DNA of 64,000 bases from Cololabis saira (lineage: Eukaryota; Chordata; Actinopteri; Beloniformes; Belonidae): assembly GCF_033807715.1 (NCBI RefSeq), contig NC_084599.1, forward strand, positions 7,577,125-7,641,124, read 5' to 3'. A program made the position numbers and the translations under genes. Under the pieces are notes generated by a model. The model was given only the letters and a program-made list of their open reading frames with translations. It searched no databases and was not told the DNA's origin. Below, piece by piece: positions 12,560 to 27,509 of the stretch (position 1 is its first letter; each line of letters starts with the position of its first letter).

Positions 12560-13660
12560 GGCAGCCGTCTTCTAATGATGACCCTTGGCATGCTGTGGCA
12601 CCTGGGACCCCCCCCAGCATGAGGGAGACTGATGAAAATTAGCCCATTCACATTTCAAACAGAATTTGGCCTGGCCCCTGATCACAGTGCAGGGGCCCCC
12701 TCACGGTCCTGCAGAGAGAACACGCACCACTAGAAAAAACTCTCCACGCGGCCAGAGCCTCTCCCCTGGCAATCGTTGCGGGAACACATGGTGACATGAC
12801 TGTGGGACACGAGGGGTCTGCATGTACTCCGGCTGTTATTCCCTGTTAAAAGATTTAAACCATCGGGGTATGATAGGTCCCTTTGATGTTTGCTAAGCAT
12901 AGACCTAGGGAAAAGGCGAGGAGGAGACGGTGGGGGCGGCGGTGGTGGAGCGAGGTACGCTGGTGATAGTTGCGGTGATGCAGGGGCAGAGGCTTGTTAC
13001 TAGAAGGCAATAATCTTTGTGGAGGCACAGCGGAGGAGCAAGGAGATGCGTAGAATCTCTTTTTCAATGCAACCGTACTGACAAAGGGAAGATAAAAGAC
13101 AGAGGTTGAAGCTGGGGCCAAGACCCACTGTGAAGCCAAGATTACTGCCTGTGCAAAGTTCTGGCACTTCTACCACTCCAGCAACTTTTATGCTCTAATT
13201 GCCCCAATTTGGCTCTTGCACTCATGTGCAAAAGTTGGTAGCCTTCTTTTAATCCTAGTTTTTTTGTATAAAAACTAAATAAAAGCCCTCTGATTGCAGT
13301 GGATGTGGTGGTTGTATTATCCAAATAAATCATTTATCATGATTTAATCGAAAAATTCAATTCAAATGACTTATTAACCTTATTAATCTCCGAAGAGGAA
13401 TTAATAGTTGCAGTAGCTTATATGATTTTAGTCTCCGCTGCAATTGATTGTAGAGGCGTGCTGCTGTGGGCAGGAAGGATCTCCTGTAGCTCCATAACCT
13501 GGCTTCCTTTATTTCTCAGCAGGCTATATGTAGCTTTGCTGCTGTGTTTGGGATAATCATTGTGCTGCCATTCCTTCCGATCTTCAGCCGTCATACAGAT
13601 GGCCCTGATGTGCGCCTCCAGAAAAAGGCTATCTCCTGGCAACCCTTCCACATTTTGACC
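12560..13660. other. Candidate conserved non-coding sequence
   Basis: Unique blocks with TTAAT/ATTA sites at 12640-12660, 13330-13410 and around 13430. The stretch 13440-13650 could instead be an old LINE fragment, but I cannot confirm it. No frame is convincing. Confidence 0.2.
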
Positions 13661-14940
13661 TTGGGTTAAATTTGGCAGTTAGAAACCATCTGCAGTATTT
13701 CCACTTATGAATAATCTTTATTACTGAACTCTGAATTGTTTTGGAAATGGCTTTATAAAACTTTGTTGACTGGTGTGCAGCCACCAGTGCTTCGCTAAGG
13801 CTATTGCTTATGTCTTTCCTTCTTGGCGCTGTGTTTAAAACACACCGGGTTAGTCCAGATCAACAAGCAGCCAAAAGGTTTTCTTTTGTACATGTTTGTA
13901 GACTTCTATAAGTAATTAATTCAGGTTATTTCTGCTAAAAGTGGATATTTAAGATATTGAATCATGAGTTGCTTAGAATTTGATTCACGGTTTTATTATT
14001 GTTGCCTTTCATTTTTGCCTAATACCTATTACAATCAGAATAATTGTATTATTTTAACAAAAAATTAAGGAAAGGATTAAAAGATGGGTACCGACTTTTG
14101 CACATAATTGTATGTTATTCTCTCCATAAAAAGCTAGAATAGTGGATATTATAGGACAGGTTGGCACAGGACTGGGTAGCATCATCATGACTAAGATGTC
14201 TGCTGTTACTCAGCTGGTTCATAACCACTGCTTGACAACAGAAATGCCTCATAAAAATCCTACATTCAAGATATTTTCTCTCCACAAACTGCAAAAAGCA
14301 CTGTATGTTTTAAATATAGTAGAAGAATAGTCATTTTTATGCACCTGTCAAATAGATGTGTCTATTTATTATTGTGTGGGGTTAGTTGAGCTGGGTATTG
14401 CAGGTTGCAGGGATACACGTTAACATGTAAATGTACGGGATTACCAGTACATTTACCCTTTAATGAAAGGCCGTGTGAAATTATAGTGTTTTATCATTCC
14501 TGTGAGCCGGTCTGTGACCACACCGTAGTTGCAACAGTCTTAGTAAAGGTAAGACTAAAGATCTGAATGCATTTTAGGAAGTATTCAAATCCTTGATGAT
14601 TTAATCTCCCCATTTGACAGTAAAAATCCCTCTGATTGTCTTTTAGTATAAAAGTGATTGAGCCAAATAGGTAAAGAATGACCTAATCTAAAAGCTGTGG
14701 AGGTTAAAGAAAAGTGTAATTTAGAATCTTATGAGATTTCAGAAAAAATATATGTTAAATTCTGTTTAAAGCCACAAGTTTTTTAACACAAGATTAAAGC
14801 ATGCATGATTCAGGAAATATGACCCTTGGCCCCACCTGTAGTCTGGAGAAACAAGAAGGGATGCAGCTGTAATAGTAAAATACAGTACACCAAGCATTGG
14901 TAACATGTCATTGGTGTTCTGAAAAGCAGTTTTGAACCCT
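13661..14940. other. Non-coding sequence, nothing recognised
   Basis: AT-rich sequence without clear repeats, long frames or motif clusters. Confidence 0.3.
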
Positions 14941-14946
14941 CTTTTC

Positions 14947-15480
14947 CCATAGACTGTAGCTGAAGAAGCTGGGGGGACACGCCATGGATGTATTATAGAA
15001 CTGGATGGGAAATTGAAAATGGCCGCCCATTCATTTCAATGCATTTTGCTCACCAGCGCATACGCCGAAAAAATGTCTGACTTCCGGGTTTACTTCCGTG
15101 TTATCGGGCCCATAGAGCATGCGCAGTTGAGTCACCTCCCATGATGCTCTGGGGCCTCCCATCATGCCCCGGGGCAATGACGCGAATATTAATACAATAT
15201 GTATTAATATAATATATGAATTAATGTATATTATTACATGTATAGTATTACATATACTATACATATACATAGACTCGGGGGCTGAGACACGCCCACTGCA
15301 TGTCAATCAAAGTTAGCTGTGGATACCGGAACCTTCGACCAACCGTCGCTGGAGCTGCAGAGCTGGCGGACGTTTACAGCAGAGTATCCCGCTTCACGTG
15401 ATGTGTGTCGCCTGTGAAATCAGAAATTACTGCTGTGTTTAGCCGCCGCTAGGTCAGTATAAACTGCCTGTTACGAATGA
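14947..15480. repeat. Probable dispersed repeat, class unknown
   Basis: The segment containing atgtattatagaactgga (14988-15005) and neighbouring phrases resembles a repeat often met near fish genes. A short AT-rich palindromic stretch lies at 15182-15270. I could not find termini or target duplications. Confidence 0.3.
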
Positions 15481-17240
15481 TGGTGGCCAGCCATTGGCTG
15501 AGCCGACTGTCAATCAACAGACTGCGCCTCATGTTACAAATGAATTGTCCATTCACCTGATGTGGTTAAAAAAAACATCAGTTTTCTTGGCTATGAAATT
15601 AAACAATATAAAGCAAAGCAGTTTTTTGAACCAGGTTGTAAATGTGTTTATAAAAACCTACTTAAAAAACAGGGAATGTTTAAATGGAAATATAGATGAA
15701 TTAATCTATCTTATTCATATTAAGTTTTAAGTTAAGTAGTTTTAAAAGCACAATATAAATACAATGTTCTATAATTATATTATTACTTTATATGTTATCT
15801 AATATTTAATATATCATTCGGTATACCCAAAAATAGTACAAGCAGATGCAATTAAACCAGCAACTGGGGGCAGAGTGGTTTATATTCCTTAATCTTTTAG
15901 TTGATTGTTTGGCTCCAGGGAAATTGAAAAGGAACTCTAAACCTGCACAACATCAGAGGGCAAAAGCCTCATCAAAGTGCATGAGAAGCATTATTCTGAC
16001 CTATTTTATTGCTGCTTTTGTGCATGTTCATTAGACAGTTAATCACAAGAGGGAAAGCGTCATAGTCAAAGGGATTAGTTGAGTCAGGGAGGCTTTTTGA
16101 CTTTCTGACAGTGTAACACTTGGTCCTCAATTTTCTATGCTCAAACTCAGCCTCACGCCTTCCCCGGAGACTCTCACAATCTGACATTCTCCAGGAAAGG
16201 AATTAATTTACTTGTCTTTGAATTAACAGTAATTCAAAGGCAAATCTGAACTGCTTCCAATCCAACACTAGTGTGTTGATGGTTTAATAATGCAAGCCAG
16301 TCATATTGCTGTTAAGATTTTATCTTATTTCCTACAATAAAAAAAAAAAGTCAAACCAAAAGGGTTTTCACATCTAATGTTTTGAATTATATTCTGCATA
16401 AAAATATATTTTCTTTTTAATTTGCACATTCTTAAATTGAATTCAAATCACATCCCTGCCTGCCTGTCTCAGAGACTACTGAGATTTGCACTTGTGCATT
16501 GCATGAGGTGTGTTTACATTTGTCTAAAAGCGGTGTAAATTGAATTCTGCTGTTTGTTCCTGACAGTGACTACAAGTGTAAAGTGGTGTGTACAGAGATG
16601 TACATCCCACTCCACTGGGGCCCAGCCCTCCCTCTTTGTTACATCAAGGTTCAGGATGATGGCTCTGAGAGCTGGAGCAAAGTAATCAATAACTCACATG
16701 GCATCCTGCATCCAGGAAGATTCGGCTGTTGATTAACTTGACAATGGGGATGAAAAAGGAGGAAAAGCTCTGCTTGGATTCGTCTGTGCTCCTTGTCTGA
16801 TGTCGGTAGAGAAGCAAGTACCAAACAGGGAGCAATTGAATGCAAAGTGTTCATATTTTCTCTCGACTTTTCTGCTAACGCAGCCTGCACCCCCCAATCC
16901 CTGGAGGCGAGACCAGCAGAAACCCGCATCGGATCAGAAGGTGACATATCAAAACCATGTCACAAAAAACAGGCAGCAATGGCTGCTAAGATGTCGCATC
17001 AGTTCTGCTTTTTGACTGGGCTCTTTCTATTGCTCCCCAGTCTATTGGGGTTGTATGGTATCAGAGGGAAAACTCACTCTTGGGCCTGCCATGTAGAAGC
17101 GGCATTTGATCTTGATGGCTTTGTGACAGTTAGGAATGAGGAATGGCAGTTAGTGCTGAACAAGAGACACTGAGCTGATCTGCGGGACCTTTCAGGCAGT
17201 AGCGGTGCTTAAAAGCTCTATTTTATACTTTCTCACTTGT
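15481..17240. other. Non-coding sequence, no gene recognised
   Basis: Unique AT-rich sequence. The longest frame (126 codons, 16793-17173) has no domain I know and no start or splice support. Confidence 0.3.
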
Positions 17241-17364
17241 TAATAACCAGATTTGAATGTATTTTCAATTTCTGATAATGCATGTCTGTAATATCCAAAA
17301 ACAGCAAAGGACCTGATGTCCATGTATATAATATTTAAGTCCTATAAAATACCGGAGACCGGGA

Positions 17365-18500
17365 CATGCTGGTGAGAAATGGCCTACTGGGAAAACGCAT
17401 ACCAGGACTACAAAAGGATAACAAGGTTTTGGCAGATCCTGAATGGGAAGAACAGGCCACCAACCCTCCCGGTGATCAGGTTCCACACTGGTATAGTAGC
17501 CCGGCCACTGGAAGAAATGGAAGCCACCGATGTCTAGACAAGGAAATTGTTGGGATTTTATGAAATTGTTTAAAGATTTGAAGAGTTTTTCTATAAGATT
17601 CTACACTGGTGGTTTTTCTTTATTTGCAAGGTCAACTCCTGTTTTATGACTAGGTTGTTAAAATAGGTCTGATATTTACTGTTCGTTGGGTGAAGACAAT
17701 GAAGAGAAACAGATGTTTTAACACTGATGGGTCTCATCTGTTATCTGGGTTGACATAGGAGGCAATAAACAGGGATATACGGCTGAAGGTCTGATATGTT
17801 TGGTAGATGGGGTTCACGTATAAAGAACACCTCCCTTTTTAGTATAAATACGACTGGATCGATGAGACCGTGTGCATTTCTCTCCTGCCTGTGGTTTAAG
17901 AAAGGTGTACCTCCGGCTGGAAAACATTGTACATGATATAATAAAAGCTTGTAATGACTTTGATTCTGTTCACTGGTTTTCTTACGGTACACCAGACAAA
18001 CGAACATGCAGATCTTTCAAAACTCATGACACATTGAGGGTTTCATCCCAAGTCTTCTGCAAAAAGCAGGAGGAGGGAGGCGGGAGATTAGTGAGTGCCA
18101 AACCCTCCATCCAGGACGAAATAAATTCATCCAGAAAATGGCCCCTAATGGTGAATTGCTATATGAATGTCTCAGGTAGCAGTAATCCAGAAGAAATGGA
18201 CCCAGAGAAGCCAATGCACAGCAGACTGAAGAGATGGCTGACACTGAGAACTCCTACAACTGAGAACTCCTACAACACGGAGACACCAGACTAGACCCCG
18301 GCTGTGCCAAGGTGTTTGGAGACTAGGCCAGCACACGATAGCGGGATGTAAGAGGCAGACAGGTACAGTAAGGCATACATGGACCACCACAGACACGTAG
18401 CTGCAGAAACACTGGATGTTAGAGAAACATCAAGGAGTTGAGGAAGAGATCAAAAACATGTGGACGATGAAGGCAGCAGTGGTGCCAGTCCCTGACCAGT
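17365..18500 (+). pseudogene. Decayed non-LTR retrotransposon fragment (3' part of ORF)
   Basis: Near the end (18419-18493) the frame reads LEKHQGVEEEIKNMW, then MKAAVVPV. This closely matches the C-terminal segment of fish LINE polyproteins, where an EKLEKYQG...EEL..MW...ATVVPV signature follows the reverse transcriptase. Upstream the sequence is broken by stops and frameshifts. The part around 17370-17560 may belong to the same element, but that is weaker. The clade cannot be named from this piece. Confidence 0.5.
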
Positions 18501-20630
18501 TCTCAGATATATCTGACACACATTGTTGCTGTTACCGAGAGATAAAATCAGCCTTTGCTGAGAAACATGAATCATAGCTGAATTAATGATAATAATAATA
18601 ATAAATATGAACATAAAAGACCATCTAGGAGGCTTGGGTACGTTGAAGCGACAAAGAGACTTTGACTAAGTGTGACTTGACTTTGAAAAGTGATCTTGTT
18701 TCCCCGCGCAGGGAATAATCATGGTCTGTCTCAACCTAAACGATCAAATGCTGATCATTCATCAGCATCATGGAAAGGTAATTTTACCAGCTAACGGCTT
18801 GAAGAAGTTTCTTCTTTTATAAATCTCTCGACAGAAATGTGCAGCTTAAGGACTGGTTCCTATGGGATGATGGGATACATGAGGGAGTTTTTTTTTTGTT
18901 TTGTTTATTGAAAACACCAACAGTATGGCAAGGCATTTTCATAAAATACCAGGTAGTTAATCTTACCACGGTCAATGGCACGATAGCTTCAAAATCTCTA
19001 AAGTAGTTGTCATGTATGACAAAGCAGTGCTTCCAGTTAGATTTCATGTGTATCGTATCATATTCTGTGACGTTTTTACCTCACGATCAATAGGATCAAA
19101 TTTAAAAATAATACTAATAATACTAAAGTCTTGAGAAGGGTTTGAAAAGCCAATATGATCGTTATCAATTTATGCCGCTTGAGAGTACAGTTGTCATATA
19201 CAGTCATTTTTCCACATTATAATAACTGAGCAGTTACAGAGTGGTTTATAAAGTTTGCTCTGTGGAATGTACATTCTTCACACACAATGTGTGTATCTTA
19301 TATTAAGTTGTCAAATAAAGTATTACATTATTACATTTTTAAAAATGTAAATACAATCATGTCGCTGTACCTCTGATGTAATAAATGTCTTTCCAAACCT
19401 TATACTTAACAGTGTCTTTGCATATCTTAGTCTTTTATAGCTTCTCTGGAGTCTAATTCTCTTATATTCTGAGTAAAGCAGAGATAAATATCTATTGTGA
19501 GTTTGTCACATAGTGGAAATACCTGCTATCAACCATCATCATCAGAAAATGAGTAGTGCATGGGGGCATGTCCACAGAAGACCCAAACTGAGATTTCAGT
19601 CTAGCTTAAATAGAGTAAACTATCTTAAAATTATCAAAATACAAAAACCACAAAAACGACTAGCTTGAACCCAAAAGGGAAAGCAGGATAGAGTTTAACA
19701 GCACCAAACAGTTTAGGTGTTTATTCACCAATGCACATTACTGATACTGAACATTTTGGTCACCTTCTTGGTGCTGCCCATTATTTTGAAATCTATACGT
19801 TTATTCTGTGGTCTTCGTGCAGCAGATGATGCTGAGCAGTATAGGCGCAAGCACGCTAGTAGAAGAGGAATGAGCCGCTCCAGCAAGAATAAACCATGGC
19901 GGTGCTGTATCAATTTGTCCAACGAGGAGAAAAATGAGGCAGGTCTTGGCAGTAATACTCAACTCCCTATGTGGCCGGCCGGCACTGCACAATAACAATC
20001 TTCCAAATGTCCACCTACTGCTCTAATGTGCGTAAGTTACCCTCTGTAGTTACTGTACGGTGGTTTAGTTATATGCAAAAGTAAGTGCTCACCTCTTTAA
20101 ATCCTTGTTTAATTATGGTGGCCTTAGTACCGTGCAGATACAACCTCAGACAAAGACCGTACAATCATTTATTTCACAAAGTAAAGCCAAAAACCAAGAA
20201 ATCATATTGTGATATCAAGTACCCCAAGGCTCAATGGCTTGTGAAGCCACTTTTACCAGCAACAGCCTGAAGTAGTGAGTACTGATTTTTACAAAATGTA
20301 CTATTCCATATGTAAACTTTTGCACACTTTCTTTCAAACAAATACCAAAAGCGTGTAGTGCTCACAGAAAAAATTTCTAATATTATATACTTATTAGTCT
20401 ACAGAACTAATGCTATAGAACACATGGCTTTCCTTTTATGAATGCTGAGAAATACATCAACTTTATACCACCTTAACTATAATCTAAAAACAAACCTGAA
20501 AATCTAACTTAAAAAATAATTAAGATTTCCTGTTGGACCAAAAGAGGGGGGGGCTCACTTGAATTTATTTCAGTGAAAACTAACAAAACAACATTTACAA
20601 ATGCAACTACAAATGCATCTGTATTTTATT
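18501..20630. other. Non-coding sequence, no gene recognised
   Basis: Contains a short AAT repeat (18588-18604). No long frame or repeat of known class. Confidence 0.3.
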
Positions 20631-23600
20631 TTTTTCATGTGGTATATGCCACATTAAACAGGTGAGTCTTAAGGCGGGATCTGAAGATGAAATACAGTAG
20701 CTTAAGCTAACGTTAGCAGAGTTGAAAGCATTATTGCTTTGATTTACCTGTGAATAAATGCGAGCTGAGCTGTCACAGGTGACCATGGCAGTCCTCCATC
20801 ATTCTCTGAGCTGCCAGAGTCCGTATGAAGGAGGATAGAGAGGCAGTGTCTCACCTGAACCGCCAAATGGAGAACATGGAGGGTTCCGGCTGAAAACTAG
20901 GGCCTGACAGAGGTCCTGTTATTTTTGTAAAAACTTTCTTTTCAATCATAATAAAGAACAATGGACACGCTAGTATAATGAGTAATCTATTGCCTTTCTG
21001 GTATTTATCCATTAAATGAATGATTGCATCACAATGTCTTTCCCCCTTCTGCAGTAAGAGAACTGGTAGTATTAAGAAATGAAAATACTGTGTCATTATG
21101 TCCTCATAGTGAATTAAACACTAAGGTACATACAGTAGCTATTACTTACCCTTCTCATTTTTGTATGCCCTAACCTGTGTTTTCCTGTGTTTGGTGAGTT
21201 CGCCAAGATACACAGTCTCCTGTGGGCCTTTTTGGCCAAAGTGGTTCTAGTGATGGTGCAGAGCCAGTGACTCACTTAAAACACATTTTTTGGCAACCAA
21301 CAGAAAAGAATATTATATTGTAAAAGACTGAACCTAATACCAGGAAGACAGGAAGAGGTGTGATCACCTGCACCAAACGGCCTCAGGATGGGATTCATAC
21401 CTGGACCAACTATGATAAGGACCTTCAACCTTCATGGACGGGGTTCCCACCCAAGCAGTAGAGCTGCTGGCATCCAAGTACAAAACACATTTGGCAGCAA
21501 AATGACACACTAACCAGTGTGAAGCAGACATTTTAAATCATAAACAGAGCAACTGTAGCCTTTAGTCTGCTTTATTTATTATTTGCATTATTGCTTGTGT
21601 CCTAAAATTGTCAAATGAACTAATCTAACGAAGGGACATTTTTTGTCTAGCACAGATATAAGTGATCTCTTGTGTAGGCAATTGTTTATAACCCGCAAAA
21701 CATACAGCATACTGCACGTCACATGCCCATCCCTGACACTCTGACCGGCAGACTGCCAATACATTTGAGCACCTTTAAAGGGCCAGATTTTATAAAAGGC
21801 TGCATTGCAAGCAGTAAGGGGTTAAGTTGTGTTGTCCATAGGATTTTCTTTTTTTTTTTGGCTTCCTCTTTTGTTAAATACATCACAGCACGGTGGAAAA
21901 AAGACATGATTCTGTTTGTTTGAGCTTGTGTTTGCCAAACATGAAGACCCACTTCGCGTGGATGCATTTATTGTTGTTATTAAAAATTGTAGCATTAAAA
22001 GAGCTGGTGCTAGCGTTTGCACATGACTGTAAACCACGATCAACAATGTGTTTTTCACATTTGAAGGTGTCTTTCCACTTAGTACTACATGGCCGCCCTG
22101 GCAACTGTGCTGCAACTCTGTAAACTTGTACCCTCAATCAACGAAGCATGAATGTGATTCTCTGAGCCGATGTGCAATGCCTCCGACATATGTGATGCTG
22201 TCTTTCAACTTTGCTATCAATAACATTAACCAGGTTCTTTTTCTTCTCAAAATGATTTTAAAGTGCAGCCCAAGTTCATCAAATTCTGGTATCGCAGGGA
22301 ATAGATGGTGCAGTTAGTACTCTAATTCTGAGATATAATGCTGAATGACATGCGAATGGCATAAAGCTAAATGGTATGCTTTGCTGTTTTGAAACTAAGT
22401 GTAGTAAACCTCTTTTTTACATTGCAATATTCGGGACTGGGTCCATTTTTTTCTTCCCATAGAAACCTTAAGATTTAAGACTGTTCATAAATGTTTCTAT
22501 GCACATGTCTGAATTTGTGTAACTTGAACTTTATGTTCTCTCTGCGGTTTCATATTTAAAACTTTCATACTAACAAACTCCTGGGCGAAATGTGTGGTAA
22601 GAGGCTTTACAAACTGTCAACATTCGCATTGAGTGGCATCTACTGTTGCATTTATATGTGTCTATTGGTATTTTAGGCAGTTCCTGCAGTTTTCATGTAT
22701 TTACAATGCTGTCTTACCAAATTTTATTTTATTTCATTAATTTGCAAGTAATAATGCCACTGTGAGCTACATGCAACAGTCATATTTAATGTTGCAGATT
22801 TGTTGACTAAGTTGTTTTTATACAATTAATGACACCCATCCTAAACCCAGCAACAAGTGACATTTGTGTTGTCGTATTTATCTTTGAGAGGGATTCTTTA
22901 AAATGGCAAGGTTAGTTTCTATATTAGGATCACGGGCTCGCTCAAAGTCTTAGGAATGAGGTAGCCTTAAAGGTCCATACTTGCAATTCTCAGAGCCGAA
23001 TCAAAGAACTATAGATGGGTCACAGATAAATGACTGGAGGTACCCAACTACCATGCTATGATTGCAGGTCCCAGAGTTGAGTGGTCACCGTAAATAACGC
23101 TAAAGGATCAAATGCCAGCAACCATGTGAAATCAAAGGCAAAGACATACAGCGAGGCACCTTTTACCATTTAGAGGCAGCTGTAGAGAAAGTGCAAGTTT
23201 TATTATGGATGTAATGGAGAGTCAGCCAAGGTCAGGAAGCAATCATCACTCTGACACCTTGCTCAGCAGGCAGCGTGGCCCCTCAGAGCACTGCCAGCGC
23301 TCAAAGGGCCATCTTACATGTAACAACAACAGGCGGTCAGGGCCATAGGCAATGTCACAGGCCACCGCTCCATCGACAGCGGTGCACAGAACCTGGAAGA
23401 GAACTCTGTCCTTGCAGGAAATGTATATTCTCATCACACAACATTGCAGGGTTCCGTGTCAGAATGTGGACCGTCGAGTGATGATGTGCTGACTTGGCAT
23501 ACCGCATGTCTGCGGCCAGAGAAGCACTGAGTCAAGGAAAGGTGTATCTTTTACTGAAACACCTTTAATTTCGGTATCTAGTGAGGCCATGGCTGCGTAA

Positions 23601-24180
23601 AGTAGAAACAGGAGGCAGGAAGAATGCCAGCCTTGTCCCAGGTATGAACTGCCATCCCTGTAGAGAGACCCTGTAATTAGCAAGGCTAATGAAGAATAGG
23701 GTTGAGACTAACATCCTTGTAGCCATTTTTGCAGGGTGAGAGGTGTGGCCTTCAACAGAGAATGACATGATATGGTGTTATAGTAATTAACCCTAACCCA
23801 GCACTCTCCTCTGGCTTACATCTGGCACAGCTCTGGACTTCCACCAAGTCTCAGTGGGCAGCAATACTGAATACCTGGGTCCACAGATGACGTGTCAGTT
23901 AGGCCCTCTCATCTTCTGCAGTTCGCTAACTGTAAGTTCAGCCTTTAGAAAGCGCTCTGTTAAGGTTTTACTTTTCTTATTGTCACTTTTGACTTTGAAA
24001 AGGAAGAAAATTAGTCTGAATTGCCTCTGAAACATCCTCAAGAATCTTAATGTCAAGTTTGCGCAATGTAGATATTTCATCATCATAACAACTGTTGTGT
24101 GTGTAGGACAGCATAGGTTCTCACACCGTAGCCCCTTTTACATCGGTGGATTTAACACAAGCGTGTCACCTGTAGTTTCT
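20631..24180. other. Non-coding sequence, little recognised
   Basis: AT-rich, mostly unique. A phrase at 20655-20695 resembles a fish dispersed repeat. 21375-21430 contains a weak tRNA-B-box-like string. Neither is firm enough to annotate separately. Confidence 0.25.
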
Positions 24181-24879
24181 ATATTAGTGGCGCGGGGCGG
24201 CTTGTTGATCTGGCACCATCAATAACTCGGCTCTGACGGTACACTTTATTGCAGGTCAGGACTAATGTCAACAGAATTAATGTGGGGAGGTGGGTGGGAC
24301 TTGTTGATGACAAAACAATTATGTGGACGAGCTCCTCATCCTCAGAGCCGTGGACGCCATAAATCAGCAAATGAAAGGACCGTAATATGATCAAAACTAA
24401 CACGACAGCAGAAGCGGTAGAGACAGACTGCTCCTCAACCAGAAATTTACCGTTACCGACATTCACTGCGATGACCGGCATCAATTTTCCCATGTCGGTA
24501 AATCCAATGTTTTGATTAAAAAAAAAAAAAAGAAAAGAAACGTCTTTTTGTTTGTCTGTTTTGACTGTTAGCTGATAGGTTTCATTCCCCTTTAAGACGA
24601 CGTGTCTGTAATCACGTGACTCCACCCGTCCAGTCTGAACGAGAAGAGAAACCCAAGAAAATGGCTGATGGTTCAAACGAAGAAGCGGGTGACATAACAG
24701 GGCTGTCTAGTGTAAGACTATTGCATTTCAACAACTTCACACACACTCATGCCACACATGGCATTTCTCGTGCTGAGAAATTAACTCCAGCGCAGAGTAA
24801 CTCCAACGGCCCATCTTACAAACGAGTCACGCCACGCTACTGAGCTCTCAGATCAGAGCAGTTGTCTGGAGTTACCGAC

Positions 24880-25007
24880 CAATCGGCCATCTTAAAATTG
24901 ATTTTTTTGTTGCCGGCTAAGGGTTATTGTACATTTATCGTTATTGAAGTAAAACTGCCTAATTTATCGTGATAATGATTTTAGGTCATATCGTCCAGCC
25001 CTAGAAG
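24880..25007. mobile_element. Terminal fragment of a hAT-type element
   Basis: Read inward from the right end (25007), the sequence begins tagggctggacgatatg and continues with the atcattatcacgataa phrase common to a widespread fish element. The left end and target duplication were not found, so it is truncated or very decayed. Confidence 0.5.
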
Positions 25008-25317
25008 TTGCTACACAATTCCCGTCGTTATTCCTGCAGCATCCAGCTCGTCTGATTCTGGTGAAGCCAGCGAGGCCGACAAATGGACCAAACGGACCAA
25101 GCAGACTAGCAGGCCTTCATTTTACATAGTACCACTCGATAACGCCTCCCGAGTCGTCTTCCATCCCCTCAACTAAGGCATCAGGCCCCGGGGAGGCAGT
25201 GACACCCCATGCACTTACATTGACCAGCTCGTGTTAAATATGCGTTTATCATCCAGGGATAATAGCGGGGTACAATCTAAAAACGCTACTGGATTAAATA
25301 TTAGAGGAGGCACCTGT

Positions 25318-25319
25318 CA

Positions 25320-25391
<72 letters not shown>
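25318..25391. repeat. (ACGC)n microsatellite
   Basis: About 18 perfect tetranucleotide units. Confidence 0.98.
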
Positions 25392-25392
<1 letters not shown>

Positions 25393-27509
25393 GTTTTTGG
25401 TTGAAACTAAATTACTTTATTTAGGAACGGATGGAATTTACATGCCAGGTGAAGACTGTTGTAGTGTATTGTAGTGTATTTAATACATTAGAACACATTT
25501 TGACACATTTAATGGCAACGAATCAACATGAGTCCATAATCCGTCACCAGTTTGAGCAACATAAACATCAGCCCAGTTAGATACTCCTGCTACTACTTTA
25601 GGTGTGACCTCAGAGAAGGAAGTCCTGTTTAGGAAGACCAGATGTTTGGTTATCATCTAAGTTGACGTGATGAAGCTGACCTTTGAGTTATGGATCAAAA
25701 TTCCTCCTCGAGGTGATTGATTATGTAAATGTTGGCGGCCTTTTGATTAATTGGGTGTCATGATCTTATGAGATGCTTAAATGAAATATCCTTTTTTTTA
25801 GAAAGTATTTAAAAAAAGACATTTCACACGAAGGCAAAGTGCGTTAACGATGGGTGCTTTTCACTCGGAGCAGAAGCAAAGCACTGACATAACTAACATA
25901 AAGTACTTTCACCCAGTGCTCTGAGTCACAGTACTTTATTATCTTGATTGCATGACAAAAAACATTAATGGTGCTGTGTGACGTTTCCCATCTTAATTTA
26001 AGCATGTTAGAGATTTGCATTTAACTAAAGGCCTTCTTAGAAGTCAGGGTAGTTGTACTGTATCAGGAGAAATATTGGATAAAGTCATATTTTACCATAA
26101 AACATCTTTATTTCATTGAGCTTTTCCAGACTACTTTAGAAATCACCGTGCTATGATGATATTATGTTTGATAAAAGCATTTTCTAATGACTTCCGAAGA
26201 GCTTTATGTGAAAACTAAAGATAGTAGCCTTTGCAGCGTGACTAAATGAAATGCTCATTTTAAACACAAATATATGTAGCGAAACTGTACAAGCGGCACT
26301 AGTTTGGATGTCTGTGTGATTAGACCAAGTTGAGGAAAAGGACAGATAAATATTGTATAAAATAATTTATTGTGTAATGTGAGCAATCAAATTAATTAAA
26401 GGGTCCACAGCTGTTGGAGGCGAATAAGGCCATTAATTTTTCAGTGCTACTACTTCTCCCTAAGATTTTACAATAAATATTTCTGGAGGTCTTGGATGAA
26501 TTTTTCATGGCTGAGTGGGGGAGATGAAAGGCAAATGAGGGATCCAGGGGATGGGAGCTCTCTACTGCTGACACACCACAGAGAGACGCATCGGCTCCAA
26601 TCTTTATCAATGAAACCCAACAGACACCATTGCTTTAATTACCATGCTTTGTCAAGCGTTCCACTATCAATAAAAAAAGGCTGGGCCATGCGATAGGCTG
26701 GAGGAGGAGGATAGGGGGTGATATCATGAGTCCCACTTGTTTTTTTATGCCCTCCCACTTTAAAAGAGGAAATGATGTAACTGTGATTGAACAGACAAAC
26801 GTCGACTGGAGCTCCGCGCTCGCGCAACACGACTGCAACCGGTGTTTAGTGCGGAGGCCCAGAGATTTCCTTACAGTCATTTAAATCCCCACGGTGTTGG
26901 TGTCAGAAACGGCAGCACCACCTTTAATTCAAGGAGATATCATTTATTTATTTGTGAGAACCTTGTAGGAGACAAATCAATAAAGCATCCAACCGGTTCA
27001 CCACTATACACTATATATCATGAATGGATAACAGATCCAGCTGATTTGCATGCTGTAGTTTAGGCATGAGGTATAGACCGGGGGAATAAATCAGAACCGG
27101 GCACAACTTGTGTGTTTTTCCTGATTTGATATTCAGGGAGGATGTAGGAGTAACTAATTCAGGGGAGACATCTGCTCGATGGGCAGCACACCAGCAATAC
27201 TCCACCTGGAATACCATAATAACCAGCGTGCATCATCATTCTTTCCCTCAAAGCTAAAACACGAGGACCAAAGAGCAGAGGTGATGGCGATGTGAGGGTT
27301 ACATGCAGATACCTCAAGGAAGAGATAGTTTTGAACACCGTATGCAATGTTGAACGGCAGCTGAGAGTTTTAACGAACATACAGTATATAAAGTCAAATA
27401 AAAAGAAAGCACAACCGTTTTGATTTCAGTACAGATCTTAAGACTATATCATGTTGTACTGCATAATATCATTATTCATCTCCCAAAAAATGTGCGTATA
27501 ACACATATG
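25392..27509. other. Non-coding sequence with possible conserved blocks
   Basis: Mostly unique. 26390-26640 and 26880-27060 carry several ATTA/TAAT sites and even composition, so may be regulatory. No coding frame is credible. Confidence 0.22.

Noticed and set aside
13418..13651. Possible LINE fragment (77-codon minus-strand frame)
   Set aside because: A faint resemblance only; no signature motif could be identified.
24179..24676. 165-codon minus-strand frame
   Set aside because: Overlaps a poly-A run and sequence near a transposon terminus; no domain recognised.
25318..25391. Regular short repeats considered as a CRISPR-like array
   Set aside because: A pure tetranucleotide microsatellite with no spacers, in a vertebrate genome.
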